The notes under the pieces: model-generated
Databases searched by the model: none
Seen by the model: the letters and a program-made list of their open reading frames with translations, nothing else
Told to the model about the DNA's origin: nothing
Assembly: GCA_051453625.1 (NCBI GenBank)
Contig: JBOZIK010000001.1
Location: forward strand, 267,780,882-267,844,881
Origin: Welwitschia mirabilis
Lineage: Eukaryota > Gnetophyta > Gnetopsida > Welwitschiales
Direction of reading: 5' to 3'
Length of the DNA stretch: 64,000 nt
Program-made: the position numbers and the translations under genes
Shown: piece by piece, positions 32,820 through 45,046 of the stretch
Layout: every line of letters starts with the position of its first letter
How positions within the stretch are numbered: position 1 is the first letter of the stretch

Positions 32820-33720
32820 ATAGTGAGATCATCATCTCTTTAAGATACTTTAGGCTATGAATAATAGCTCTGGAATCTTCTCATGTATCTTTATTAGTTA
32901 TTATGGTATTATCAACATGGTTATTATTAATGAAAACTCAATCTTCTATAATGATCTATTTAGTTTTGTAGTTCTTCAATAAGGTATTCATTATGTTCAT
33001 AAATAAAATAAATAAGTAAAATAATAATAGGTCTGCTTACCTAAGCCACTTGATAGATGAAAAGAACCCAAATGAGTGCTATTCATTTTGATTAAGAACC
33101 TAGTAGCCTTTAGTAAATTAAGACACAATTTAACCATTTTCTTTAGCAATTTGTTTGTAATGAGAATATATTCTAGAGTTTTCTAGTTAATTAAATCATA
33201 TTCATTTGCTATATCCACTTTGAAAAACATTATAGGAAATCTATGTATTCTACACATGTGTATAAGTTTATGATTTGGAATAATTTAATTATAAATACAT
33301 TTATACTTAACAAAACTTGTCTAGTTAAGGTTAATGAGTTTTGATAATAAGAGAATTATCCTATGGGCTATGGAGTTAGTTAAAATCCTATATATGACAT
33401 TACAAATACTAATGGGGTAAAAATCCTAGAGGACAATATTGTCTTACTTTTTAGAAATAACTATGATATTTTTATAGTTGATTTCCTTATCTATTCTACT
33501 TTATAAAGCATACCATTTTTCATATCGGTTATTTTTTACTTAACATAAGAAAATACATTTTTATATAATTCTATTAGCCAACCATTAGACCTAGTACTTC
33601 CATTATTTTTAATACTTGAAATTGATTTTTCTATTCCATTGATAATGAAGATTTCATTAGGTGTTCTCAATTCTCTATACTAAGAATCATATAAATGCTA
33701 AAGTATTTTACGAGTTCTTT
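32820..33720 (-). pseudogene. LINE (L1-type) reverse transcriptase relic
   Basis: Read on the minus strand from about 33720: NEIFIINGIEKSISSIKNNG, then SNGWLIELYKNVFSYVK, the conserved DFYPISICNVIYRILTN (33416-33375), SKLINLN-TSFVKYKCIYN, IIPNHKLIHM, and FFKVDIANEYDLIN (about 33226-33197) holding the first catalytic Asp. After ATRFLIKMNSTHLGSFHLS and GLGKQTYYYFTYLF comes VDNTIIT (32917-32897) in place of the A-D-D-T active site. This order is that of plant L1-type LINE ORF2. The active site is mutated and there are many stops. Endonuclease (expected at about 34-36 kb) and the C-terminal zinc domain are not clearly readable. Confidence 0.75.
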
Positions 33721-34699
33721 CCATTGTCCACATTTATTTAACATATATTTAAAGCTTTTATATATTTCCTCCTCATCCCCTATTTCACTGTTCCTTATCA
33801 TGCTCTTCTAATCTAGTTTACTTGCATTTGATAATTTTCATATTTAAACAAAAAACTTAGTATGTCTTTTTCCTTATTTGAGCTATTTTACTATTGATAT
33901 TTTATTTTAATAACATTTATCATTCCTATGTATATGATATAGATCTAATAATATTTCTATTTCAATATGTTCTCTAATTAGATCATCTTCCTCCTACTTA
34001 GTAAGTTAGATTAGTCAACCTAGTTTCTAGCTTTAAAGGATCTCTTGTTCTTCCTAATTCATTACTTTAAGATACCTTTAGGATGAGACAAGCCCTTGAG
34101 GAAAAAAAATCCCAATGGTATTACCCTTTATAATCTTTTAAAATATTCTTAGTTTGAAGCTACAATGATGGGACAGACTCATTCCCATTCGTATGGGTAT
34201 TGGTTTATGGTCTAAATCTATTTTAATAAGGACATATAGCATACATGAAAATGTAGCTATCAATTATTCATTATGTAGGGTCTATTAATTCTAATTAGTA
34301 CTTTATACATTCCTTATCATCTATTTGATTAGATATATCTAGTTTTAATTAGATGTAAATCATACATGTTATTTCTTTAACAATCTTCAAATATTCCTTA
34401 GCCTCTTATTAGTTCTAGTATTTACTTTTCCATTTTATCAAGCTATGCAAGAACTAGTTAAAATTTCTAATAATGATCCATTTTAGTTTTGAAATTTCTT
34501 GGTCGTACTCATAATTAATGTTATACAATCATTGTGTTCTTATAGGCCATAATAATTGATCATAATTATATCCTTAAGGGTAATATCAATGTATTATGTA
34601 TACTATTTAATAACATCAAAAGACGTTTTGGTAGCTAGTAAAAATCCTCCTACTATTAATGTACTTGCTAGATTATCTATCTTTTAATGTTTGTGAAAA

Positions 34700-37600
34700 C
34701 TACATTTTATAAAGGTCAATAATTTAATTTCTTGAATACATACTGCACCTACATTCCACTACTATATAAGATAAGGTAGGGCTTTTTTATTCCTTTTTTT
34801 TAAAGGATATTTCCATCCCTCTTATGTTGCATGAAAGTATGTACATTATTGTTTCTTCTTATAGTTGTTGTAGTTTTCAACCTTTTTTTAGTATGGCTTG
34901 GGATTTATTTATCAAGTTTTTTTTTTTTTTCCCTTTTTTCTTGGTTGATGGGTCTACCTCTTATATTATGTAAATCATGTCATTTAACTAGTGGAAAAAT
35001 TTCCTCCATTTCTTCATTTTTACTTAGGATTTTATTTGGTTTTTCTTATTAGTCATCTTCTATACTCATGAACTTCCTTAATCTCCAATGTCCAAGTATA
35101 TTTTATACCCTAGGGATTTAAAACTATTATGGCTATTTAATATTATAGTCAAATATTTTATTTATTTATGTTTTTGTTTTCTATTTTTTCATTTCACATT
35201 TATTTTTAGGGGTCCTAAATTTCCACAAAGCTCATAAGTAAGCATACTTCTATGATATTTTTTATTATGTCTTTTCTTATTATAGTAAGTATATTTGCTC
35301 TTTTTAAACTTACAAATCTCTAAGTGCCCTAGGTTTTCACATGATTTCTATGGGGCTGGTATGTTTTTATACTTCATTATTAGTGTTTTGTATCTTTATC
35401 TTAATTGAAAATAAACTTGTTTAATTCTTTTTATGCTAGATATAAAATCATACTATAAAATAAAGAGACTTTATGATTGTTAGATCTATTCTTATTAGTC
35501 AACCAAAATTTTGAATAATGTTTTATAGAAGAGACCCCTCCCAAAACTCAATTAGGAACTTTGGAATCCTAACTCAAATTGATACATTACCAAATAGCTT
35601 TCTATCATATTGGGCCTTGGGGTTTCATGGGACCAAGGTTAAATTCCATGTTTCAAAGATTCACGAGCTCTTAAAGAGGATTCTATTCACATTTAATTGA
35701 AAGCAAAAAAATTAAAAGACCTTTAAATAATGCCACTACTTTAATTATTGTTATATCCTTCTATTTTGAGTTTATCCATTTCTTAATAAGGTCTAAGCAT
35801 TAGAATGGCTTCACTGATATAATCCAATTCAATAGGAAAAAAATATGAAATAATAAATTTGCTTTAGTAAAGACCTAGTCTATCATGCATAAGACCAAAG
35901 TATTCCCTTAGAAAAACATGGATAGTTACCCCATTTATTCTAGATCTTCTATCATTCTAGCTTGGTTCTTAGGCCCAAAGGACAAACTATGTCTGCCCTG
36001 CCATACTCTACCATGATTGAGTAGTTGCCTCTCTTACAAAAACCCTAATATTTTCTACATATTTAATGCCTTCACTACATTTAAACTTCTTCCACTCCTT
36101 GATCAACTTCTATTAAGAGTTCATTTATACACAAAATCTTTAACTTAATTTAAAGCTTAATAAATTAATCCAAATTTATGTCTTAGCATAATTTAGTATT
36201 TTTCATATTTTTTAAAAATTCATGATTTTTTACAAAAACATTCATTTCTCACAGTTTTATCAATAATCTACTAGTATAATGTTTTTAGTATTTTATTTTT
36301 AAAATATATAAATTTCACATGCATATAGTAAGTAATGACGTACGAGTATCTTATGATATTATTTTTGTAATTCAATGCAGTGTGCAATTTTGAGTAGAAT
36401 ATTCTTTACTTATGAATTTATTACAACCTCATCATTTTAAATCTACTATGTTCAATGTGCATAATATCATTTGGAGTTCAAAGTTCACCTCTTAAACTAA
36501 TCTAATTCATATTCAAAGTTTTACTAGTACAATTTTATTTGTCTTAAATGTGAGCTAAGTATCATAAGATTTTCTATAATTTTATTACTAATTAGTATTG
36601 AATGATATTCTCAAATGAAAATTAAAATTTAATGTGACTTTTATTTCATTGATATATGATTACACTTTATGCATTATGTTGTGCTATTGTATTAGAGATG
36701 TAGCATGTAAATGTAATATTTACTACTTAGTATTTTAGTTATACCTTTAGATGAAATTACTTATCGTAATAATTATAAATTCCTTTAAATTTTTATGCCT
36801 TATTTAATTTTAGTCTTAAGGCCTTACATATTCATGAAAATGTATCTTCTTTTATTAAATATTTAAGAAATGACATGAATTATAGGAAATATTAATGAAA
36901 ATTCCATATTAGGAATTACATATGTTATCTACTTATTCATAAGATATATATTACATCATATTATATTAAATTATTTAACTTATATCAATTTTATCACCTT
37001 TAATCTTTAACTTTAAAATATGTGTCATGAAAATGTCTTTTCATTTTCATTATAATTAAATAATTAATTTTAATATACCTATAATAAATATTTATTTTCT
37101 TATTGTTCATCAACAAGAATAGATCATATTCTATTAAATAAATTTATATCTATATTTTTTGATAAACATAATAATTCATGGTCTTTTCATATCTTTAAAA
37201 AAATTATCATTATCAACTTTATTCTTAAGTACAGAGTTCTTTAGATAATTTTGTGTATAGAACTAACAAGATAATTTTCTATTGTTTTAGGAATAAAACT
37301 CACATGTTTGTAAATATTTTAAGGAAACATCATAATATAACCTCTATACTTAAGTTATTACCTACATCCATTTCTAACTTACAAATTTATAATTATAAAG
37401 GATATTAAATCTCTTCAACTTATGTTACTTTAATAATGAAATCTATTATTCTCTTAGATTTATATTATTCTCATTATTCATGTTTTGATAACCATATTTT
37501 AAATAATGTTAATAGTTAATATATGAATCTTTGCATCATTATCCATATATACACACGATTTATGAAAACTTTAACATGAAATGATATTGTCAATTATGTA

Positions 37601-39197
37601 ATTTTCTTCAAAAATTTTCATTTGATTATGATAATATTTCTAACAAACATTCTTTCTTATTGCTTTTATTTAATCACTTGCAAATAGTTTATTATGACAT
37701 GTATTACCCTTTACATATCATTTCATACATTTTGTACTTCCATTTTTTTATTCCTTTTACATTCGTCTGTCTTTTCTATGTATTATAAAATACATCATTA
37801 CTTATTGATAAATTTTATTTTATTAACTTATTTCTATATTATTTCAACTTTTTTACTTATATCCTTCACCATTTAAGATAATATTCAACTAAGTATTCAC
37901 AAGTATGTTGTAAAATATACTACAAAAAAAAGACTTTTTAGCATTTGTTGATGCCCTATTAAATAAAACATTTTAACTGATATTTAAGAGAGAAAAACTA
38001 AAGTATTTTTATTACATTTCTTAAAAAAAAGATAAATTCATGATATTGTTAAATTTAGAAATAAAATATTTGATAATATTTTTAATAATTATAATCACAT
38101 TTTTTCTAAGTTATAAAATTAGTATTGTGTTTCTTTGAGAAAATGAAGTTAAATGTTATGTTAAAAATGGGGGAATTTATATTTTTGTCTTACATGTAAA
38201 TTAATATTGAGTATATAATTTCTTTAGAAATTCCCTCTAATTCTTAACTCAAGTTTGTGATTTCTTATATTAATTTAAGAGTTTTGCCTAAAGAATTAGA
38301 TTAAATTCTTAGATTGATTACATAATCTTCTTAGCTCTGATTTAAATCCTCAACTTGGTTACTCATATTAATGTCTTATTTATAATCCTATTTAGAAAAG
38401 TTTTAGAAATCTTGATTATCAAAATTTGTAGTTCATGTGTTATGGATGTACATTTAGGTTTTTGAAAGAAGAAACATCTTTTGTCTCATAAACCTATATG
38501 GAACTAGTTTTAAAAATTTAAAAAAGAAAGAGAAATCAAATGCTTGATATCAAAGTATAATCTATTAAATCCATAAAATAATTTGTACAATTACACATGA
38601 TAATATTCTTTTCTTTTATTTATAAATCATTTTTGTTTCACCCCTTTTAGGTGAATTTCAAGTTATCATCTTAACAAGAATACTCTCTAGCTTAAGGTTA
38701 ATAAGTGTGTTTCTTATAAATTTTTATATACATCTTTATAACTATTTATAATATATTCTTCTAATATCCCTTTTTCATTATAATTTACCTCTATTATAAT
38801 TATTTAATATTAAATAATAGACATCTAACTAATGATATATAATAGATAATGTAATAATTTTTAAATCTTCATTAGTAGTATCAAAGAATATTTTCTTTTC
38901 TCATTATCTTTAAAAAGATAAATATATTGTTCCTTTATCACATAATGTACACTCCAATATCATTTTTTTAATGTGTATAGTTATTTTATAAATTTTTTTT
39001 ATGATGTGTAATTGATATCTTTCTATCTCTCCCTCTCCCTCACCCTCTCTCTCTCATAGTGGCCATATTTATTCTAAAAATAAAAGCTAAATTTGTTCAT
39101 GTTTTTATCCAAAATTCATCTATCTTTTAGTTTAAAATTTGATTCTAAAAATAAAAATAAAATTCATGCATATTTTAGCCATAAAGTACTCATTTAA
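34700..39197. other. Unassigned AT-rich stretch left of copia B
   Basis: No gene is recognised. Its right part was the locus into which copia B inserted; its left part may include the 5' end of the minus-strand LINE. A pyrimidine-rich (CT) tract lies at 39017-39056. The short open frames at 34831, 35518 and 37694 have no recognisable domain and the first and last are T-rich hydrophobic by composition. Confidence 0.4.
39017..39056. repeat. CT-rich simple repeat
   Basis: Imperfect run of CTCTCC and CTCTCT units on the plus strand. Confidence 0.85.
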
Positions 39198-40354
39198 TGT
39201 AATTATAAGATTTCAATGATATCACAGGCATAAGAATCAAGTAGTAAGATGGTCATCATTCATCACAATCTCATTAAAAAGCTAACTTTTGCATGTGGAT
39301 GTCTCCACTCAAAATAGAGCAAACGTCCCCTCTACTTATTGGTAAAATGTATCTGTGACAGATTTCAGGCATGGACGTCTTCATTCAAATAGGATGGATG
39401 TTCACTATCCTTGTATGAAATATGATTAAAAGTTCTCAGATGAAGACGTCCCCGCTCCAAACAACCCAGATGTTCCTCCTTTATTTAGATTTTTCTTAGT
39501 CTGCACTTATAGCAAGTGCAAGCATCCGTCTCTTTTTAGTATGGATGTCCTCATACTTCTAGTAGTGTGAACTTTTAAACTACTTTAAGGGTAGACATCC
39601 ATTCCCTAGGAGTAAGGATGTCTCCAATTCTAAAGCTAGATGTCCTCCCTTTTAATCTTTAAAAAAATAATCTTATTTAGGAAGATGAGTAGTGATTTTG
39701 AATAGCCATTCTCTTTTGGAACATCATTCAATTACATTATAAATATGAATTTGATTGAAATATTAGATTAACATATCTTGAAATCATCATTTAGGTTTTC
39801 CCTTCAACAGTTATTTTTCCCTTCTCTTTAAGAGGGGTAAAACTTGCTTTGTTAATATTACTAGAATACAAATGCATATATGGTTTTGTAAAGTAAACTA
39901 AAACCAATATTTGGTGGTCTATGTATACTTAGTGATCTTATCTTGTGTATTTATTTGGATTAGATCCTATACTATTGCATTTATGCTTAAGGCATAACTT
40001 ATTTTTCTTCTATTCTTCTTGTGCTTGAGTCTGAGCCTTTGCAAGACTACAAGTATGAGAGGTTGATGATAAGCCTGGAAAATCATCACTGATGTGTGAG
40101 AGGTTGATGATCAACTAGAAGATCATTAGTTTAAGAATGATAGAGGAACTAATAAATATGAAATCTTGCCTCTTATTGATGAGTGAAGTAGGCACCTTGT
40201 CGAATCACTATGAATCTTGTGGTTATTTTTCTATTTTATTATTTTTTCCTCAAATTTAGTTTTTATGTGTAAATCTCATTAATTTCATTTAAGAATTGGT
40301 TTTTAAATTTAAAATTGATTATTATTCCTATTCATTTCCATCTTACGAATTTCA
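39198..40354 (+). repeat. 5' LTR of copia B
   Basis: 1157 bp, from TGTAATTATAAG to TTTCA, aligned with 45047-46232. It has about ten GACGTC-derived words at 39298-39655, with exact GACGTC at 39374-39379 and 39445-39450. A TATA box (TATAAATA) is at 39738-39745. Two 41-bp units starting TGAGAGGTTGATGAT lie at 40056 and 40097. Confidence 0.85.
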
Positions 40355-40355
40355 A

Positions 40356-40368
40356 TTGATATCAGAGC
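40356..40368 (+). promoter_or_regulatory. Primer-binding site of copia B (initiator-Met tRNA type)
   Basis: TTGATATCAGAGC directly follows the LTR. It differs by one transition from the TTGGTATCAGAGC usual in plant Copia elements, which pairs with the 3' end of initiator-Met tRNA. Confidence 0.85.
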
Positions 40369-40409
40369 AAGATTACTCTTGATAGAGCTTCACCACTCTG
40401 AGTAATCAA

Positions 40410-41500
40410 ATGGGATTTATCACTGATGAAGGTCATTTGATATCAAGGCCATCTTATTTCAATGGATCAAACTATTATTTTTAGAAGACTAAAATGATAA
40501 TTTTTCTGAAATCTCTTGATTTAAATATCTAGAATAATATTTTATGTGGTTACCTCAAACCCATTATTCCATTGGCAGGGTGGTCTGAAGAATAGAAGGA
40601 TGAAGCAAGTCTCAATACAAAAGCAATGAATGCACTTATTTATGGCCTCAGACTAGAGGAGTACAGCTGAGTAGTTTAGTGTTCCTCTGTAAAGGAAATG
40701 TAGGATACCCTTTATATCTCTTATGAAGGTACAAATATTGTGAAAAATTCCAATTTATAATTCTTAAAAACTAAATTCAAAAATATTAGAATGGAAGAAT
40801 AGGAATCTATCATTGAATATATGATGAAGGTCATGAATATTATGAATACAATGTATGGTCTTGGAGAAAATATTCTATAATAAAGTGTAATGCTAAAAAT
40901 ATTAAGGATCTTGCATAAGTGTTTTAGACCTAAGATCATGATGATTGAAGAGATTAGAAATCTAAATACCATGAGTCTAGAGAAGCTCAAGGAATCATTA
41001 ATTACATATGAAGATACCATTATGGATGATGAGGACTCTAAGACAAAGAATGTTTCTTTGAATTGTTCAAGTCAATGTAAAGAAGGTTCCAGCAATAAAG
41101 AAGATGAAGAGGATTTAGTCCTTTGGCCAAAAATTTCAGAATATTTCGAAAAAAATAAAAGGACCTTAATAAAAAAAGATTTAATGCCAATGAGGATTAA
41201 TTTGAAAAGAAAGATTATTTCAAAAACTTTAGTAGAAACAAGAATCCTCTACAATGCTTTTAGTGCAAGGGCTTTGAACACACAATAGTGAAATGTGTCA
41301 ACACATAAAAAGCCAAAATTAAAAGGAAGAAAGCTCTCAAAGTCACTTAAAATAATAAGGAAGAATCTAATTCATATACATCTCAAAATGATGAAGAGGA
41401 GTGCAGATTTCTAGCCATCACTAATGAGTATGCCTTAATATCAACTACCAAGGATCAGCATGTAATCTCTATTAAGAAAAAGGTAATATCTGCAAATTCT
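40410..41500 (+). pseudogene. gag: Copia gag of copia B (UBN2 domain and zinc knuckle)
   Basis: One frame runs from ATG at 40410 to 41288. It opens ISRPSYFNGSNYYF-KTKMII, with a TAG (40482) at the conserved Trp, and continues LSLD-type text with more TAG or TGA at Trp positions. The second half (40890-41288) is open: ILHKCFRPKIMMIEEIRNLN, TMSLEKLKESLITYE, then an acidic region. A slip at the A-run near 41170 shifts the frame. In the new frame the zinc knuckle is at 41255-41296 (CF-CKGFEHTIVKC, one TAG inside, all ligands kept). Lys-rich and acidic tail follow. Gag packages the RNA; this copy is dead. Confidence 0.85.
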
Positions 41501-42000
41501 AAAAATATTAAAGAATATTATAAATAATTTATTTTTATTTTGAATTTTTAGCTTGTAAAAATAGGAATTTAAGATTTTAATTATTGTCTCTATAAACAAA
41601 ACTTAACTTAGCCAAAAAAAAGTTGGATAAGGGTATTAAAAGTCTTACAGGTGCAAATAAAACTATTTATCTTTTATCAATGGAGTTAGAAGATGTAAGG
41701 AAACTCAATGCTAATACCTCATATTACTTCAACAATGTAAAATCTAATCATAAGAGGTATGCTTTAAAGTCTAATAATTTAAATTCTTTTCATATCTAAC
41801 GTTTCTATTATGGAGGCCTAGGGAATGTTATATTTTCTTGTCCCATTAGAAAAGGAATTTTTTTTCATTATACAAGTGATAGTATTTTGTGAAAGTCAAA
41901 AGCAATAAACAATCAGCCTCACATCAAGAAAAGATGAGTTAAAAAGAAATCCATTAAAGGGTTGCTTATTTAGACTACTCTTAAAAAGAATCATTCTAGA
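41501..42000 (+). other. Gag-protease linker of copia B
   Basis: Coiled-coil-like, lysine- and leucine-rich text can be read at about 41590-41800 (LAKKKLDKGIKSLTGANKTI, LSMELEDVRKLNANTSYYF), the usual content of SIRE-type linkers. A decayed stretch before protease follows. Confidence 0.55.
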
Positions 42001-42288
42001 TTGTACTCAGACAATGGCTATCCAAGACATATAACAGGTGATAGAAGAACATTTCACATACTTCTCAACTATAATGGAGAAGAGGTTTTCTTTAGTAACA
42101 ATCAAAAATCATCCATCAAGGAAAAAGGTATGATTTGTAAATATGATCTTTTAAAAATTAATGATGTTTCATATGTAAAAGGCCTTAAGCATAATCTATT
42201 AAGTATTACTCAAATGTTTGATAAAGGGAGTATAGTTATTTTTGATAAAAATAAGTGTGTGATAAAGAGTTTATCTAGCAATAAGTAA
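42001..42288 (+). pseudogene. pol: Copia protease domain of copia B
   Basis: Open for 95 codons. It starts at the active site: LYSDNGYPRHITGDRRTFH stands for the usual D-S-G-C-S-R-H-M-T-G-D, with Ser changed to Asn and Cys to Tyr. It continues FFSNNQKSSIKEKGMI, NDVSYVKGLKHNLLSITQMF and DKGSIVIFDKNK, the conserved end of the Copia protease region before the GAG-pre-integrase domain. An antisense open frame at 42210-42467 is a shadow. Confidence 0.8.
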
Positions 42289-42850
42289 CTTTTAATTATC
42301 CATTGTATAGAAAACTTGTATTCTATAGGAGGTAAATCTAATAATAAAGAGTTTTGTGATTTTACTCGAGTGATTAAAGAACATCTTGGGCCTATAAGAA
42401 TGGGCCATTCAAATTTTTCAAACTTAAAGACCATCTCTAAATAATGATTTGTTAGAGGCTTATCCAAACTTAGATTTTAAATTATTTCTTATGTGAACAT
42501 TATCAAGAAAGTAAATCATGAAATCTTATTTTAAATTTAAGCTTATGATATCCTCACAAGGGACTCTAAATATTTTGCACCTAGATTTAGTATGGCCTAG
42601 AAAAGTTCAAAGTTTAATTGGTAAAAGATATTTTATGATGAAGATTGATGAATTTATTCGCTATACATGGATTAAAGTTTTTCTTTCTAGACATAATGAT
42701 TTTAATAAGCTTTATCATCTTTACAAAAGAAATTAGAATGAAAACAACCTCACCATTAAGAAATATAAATATGATCATAGAAATTTTAGGGCTACTAATG
42801 AAAATTAAAACTTAAATTTTCTAAAGTTATGTAAAGGAAATTTAAAATGA
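42289..42850 (+). pseudogene. pol: GAG-pre-integrase and integrase N-part of copia B
   Basis: IGGKSNNKEF and LGPIRMGHSNFSNLK, then FVRGLSKLRF, follow the GAG-pre-integrase domain, with the H-x-R-x-G-H region partly lost. At 42518-42736 the frame is open: SYFKFKLMISSQGTLNILHL, DLVWPRKVQSLIGKRYFMM, KIDEFIRYTWIKVFLSRHND. The first catalytic Asp is kept (HLDL). The second Asp region reads DHRNFRATNEN with D-H kept. The domain then breaks off at about 42850 and runs into the end of RT; the catalytic Glu is not present. Confidence 0.8.
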
Positions 42851-43090
42851 GAATACTTGGAGAGATCTTTTTTTAAGGCTTGAAGATTAAATAGTAGGAA
42901 TGGCATTTTTCTTATTAATCTAAGCATGTCAAGGATATTATAAAGAAGTATAAACTTGATCAAGTGAAAGAGGTTTTCACTTCCATGTCCACATCCATAA
43001 CAATTTAGTTTGATCATGTGTTAATAGACATACAACTTACCAAATTGTTTATCAAGCTACTTTTAGAAGTAAGATTTAAACTTTTAAGGG
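42851..43090 (+). pseudogene. pol: C-terminal end of Copia RT (copia B)
   Basis: FFKA-RLNSRNGIFLINL and, after a small shift, KHVKDIIKKYKLDQVKEVF with TSMSTS match the G-L-x-I-x-Q-x-x-x-G-I-F-I-x-Q-x-K-Y ... L-L-K-K-F ... S-T-P-M segment at the end of the Copia RT. Its direct contact with the integrase fragment shows that the rest of integrase and the whole RT core were removed by one deletion. RNase H is not seen. Confidence 0.7.
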
Positions 43091-43582
43091 TTGAGTTGGG
43101 CATAAGAACATGCTCAACCGATGGATGATTTTTGTTTAAATTTAATATAAAAATTTGTACATATTATCAATTTTTTTGATGCATTAAGAGCATTATTTCT
43201 CCTCTTTCTAATGTTGTCTATGGTTTTTCTTTTATTTCTATTCAAACCTATCATTTTATTCTTGTTATTAGACCTCCCTATCACTCTCGGAATCTAGATG
43301 TCTATTCACTCAAGATTCTAAATGTCCACCCCTTGGATGTTCACCCCTTAAAAGGATGGAAGTCCATGAACCTAAAAGATGTGAATTTGCATTTTATTTT
43401 ACTAAAAACCTCCTTAGCTATTTGTCTTTATAAATTTTATTATCCCCACTTTCTTTGGTCTCATTTTGTCACTTTCCAGTGCTCTAGTAATTAAAAGAAG
43501 GTGCTCCTTTCTTAGTTTGTCTTCTTGGCCTTTTTTCTTCTTCAAGAGCTTCTTTCTTTCCTTTTTCTTCTTTGCTTTTATC
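43091..43582 (+). other. Spacer with GATGTC-like block before ORF3 (copia B)
   Basis: No RNase H can be read. At about 43295-43385 five GATGTCT, AATGTCC, GATGTTC, GAAGTCC and GATGTG words occur within 90 bases, like the GACGTC-derived words of this element's LTRs. A T-rich, pyrimidine-rich tract (43440-43580) leads to the ORF3 start. Confidence 0.6.
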
Positions 43583-44610
43583 ATGCTAAGGTAGAAAATT
43601 CATATTTCAAGAAAGGATAAAGGTAAACATATAGAAGCAGAGTCCATTTTTGTTACCCCTAAGGTAAAGGAAATGTGGATTCAAAGCTTTAATAAGTAGC
43701 CTATTGCTCTAGAGAGGGTTATTTAGCAAGACTCTTTTAGATATTATTTTAATCTTTTACTTGGGTTGAAATAGTTAGATTGGACTTATATTCTAAACCC
43801 TCATACTCATGCTTTGGTGAATTTGATTTGTATGTTTTACTGTAATTGTTCCTATCAGCATGAGAAAAATTAATTTGTTTCAAATCTGTATGATATTGAG
43901 ATTCAGATTGATCTTAAAATGATTTCTAATGCTATTGGGTTTCCATTAGAATGTGCAAAATATGTTCATGTCTCTTCATTTTTACTTTTAGATAGTTTAG
44001 TTTCTAGAAATAAGCTTGATGAAGTTTTATCTGAAAGACAAGAGGAATGGTGAACCACCATTCCCACTGGGTTTTTTAAGGCAATCTTCAAGTTATCTTT
44101 GGCATTATTTCTAGAGATCGCATTCCAAATATTGGCCACCTAGATGAACTATCTCCTCTATGTTCTTATGTTATGTACTTTTATGATCAAAGAATTCAAC
44201 TTAACTTACCTCAATTGATTCTATAAAACATGGATCCCTATACATCTATGAGTTCATTAGCACTACCATATTGAGGTCTTATCATTAAGATGTATCATGA
44301 CCAACTAGATCTATTAAAGGTTAAAGATAAAATTCTAAAATTACTAAAGTCATTTAATAAGTCCTCTCTTATCTAGATGAGAATTTTGAAAGGCATCACT
44401 CTTATAGCCTTGGCTTCTCCTCCTACTAGGTGATTCAAGAACATGAAACCTAGTGAGTCCTTAAGGGGTACCTCCTCAATTAGCAAATGGCTTAAATAGA
44501 TTTCATCTTAATTATCTAAGATAAAGAATACTCTTGTTTATTTTATTTTAGAGATGACATCTACTTCTTGTAGCAGTAGTAGCAGTGGGAATGTGGTGGA
44601 ATCTAGCTAA
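43583..44610 (+). pseudogene. ORF3 of copia B (plant transposon protein-like)
   Basis: From ATG at 43583 one frame is readable to about 44220 with several TAG, one TAA and a few TGA. It contains KDKGKHIEAESIFVTPKVKE, LDWTYILNPHTHALVNLI, and at 43832 MFYCNCSYQHEKN, the motif shared with ORF3 of copia A and C. ISNAIGFPLECAKYVHVSSF and LSLALFLEIAFQILAT follow. After a shift the C-terminus reads LLKVKDKILKLLKSFNKS and ends in a Ser-rich tail (TSCSSSSSSGNVVES) at about 44608. Unlike copia A the tail is Ser-rich, not acidic. Function unknown. Confidence 0.7.
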
Positions 44611-45046
44611 ATGTTTTCTCATCTTTCTTTCTTTCTTGTATCTTCTTCTAATCTTTTCTCTTGTGTCTTTGTATCTTTGAGTCTATTGTGTTTGTGTGTT
44701 TATCTATCCAAGCTTGCTCTTATGTACTTCAAACTAATAAATATGTAAATCATGCTTGTTTAATGATTAATATAATGTATGTTCTTTTCATTGCATATGT
44801 TTATTATTATTATCTTGTTCACATTTTTTTCATGGGTATTTTTTCTATATTACTTGTTTTTCTTTCAAAACTAATGATGCTAAAAGGAAAAGTAATGCTA
44901 TACCTATATGAGATATGATAGTTATATCATTGTATCTTTTTACCAAGAATATCAAACTTAGGGGAAGCTAGTCTACATCTTAAGGGGAGGTTATTTTAAA
45001 TAAGTTCTTTAGTTTAATGGATTTATCATCATTAAAAAGGAGGAGA
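44611..45046 (+). promoter_or_regulatory. 3' untranslated region and polypurine tract of copia B
   Basis: G-rich tracts lie at about 44958 (TTAGGGGAAG), 44980 (TTAAGGGGAGG) and 45034-45046 (AAAAAGGAGGAGA). The last abuts the 3' LTR and is the likely polypurine tract. A T-rich 85-codon hydrophobic open frame (44661-44918) lies here, but its position and composition suggest chance. Confidence 0.6.

Noticed and set aside
34831-35052. 73-codon hydrophobic plus-strand frame
   Set aside because: Contains a T run and has no recognisable motif; expected by chance in T-rich sequence.
40721-41020. 99-codon minus-strand frame
   Set aside because: Antisense of copia B gag, whose plus-strand reading matches the UBN2 domain.
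42210-42467. 85-codon minus-strand frame
   Set aside because: Antisense of the protease and GAG-pre-integrase region of copia B.
44661-44918. Hydrophobic 85-codon frame as a possible env-like membrane protein
   Set aside because: It lies after ORF3 in a T-rich 3' region, has no counterpart in copia A or C, and T-rich DNA gives hydrophobic frames by chance.
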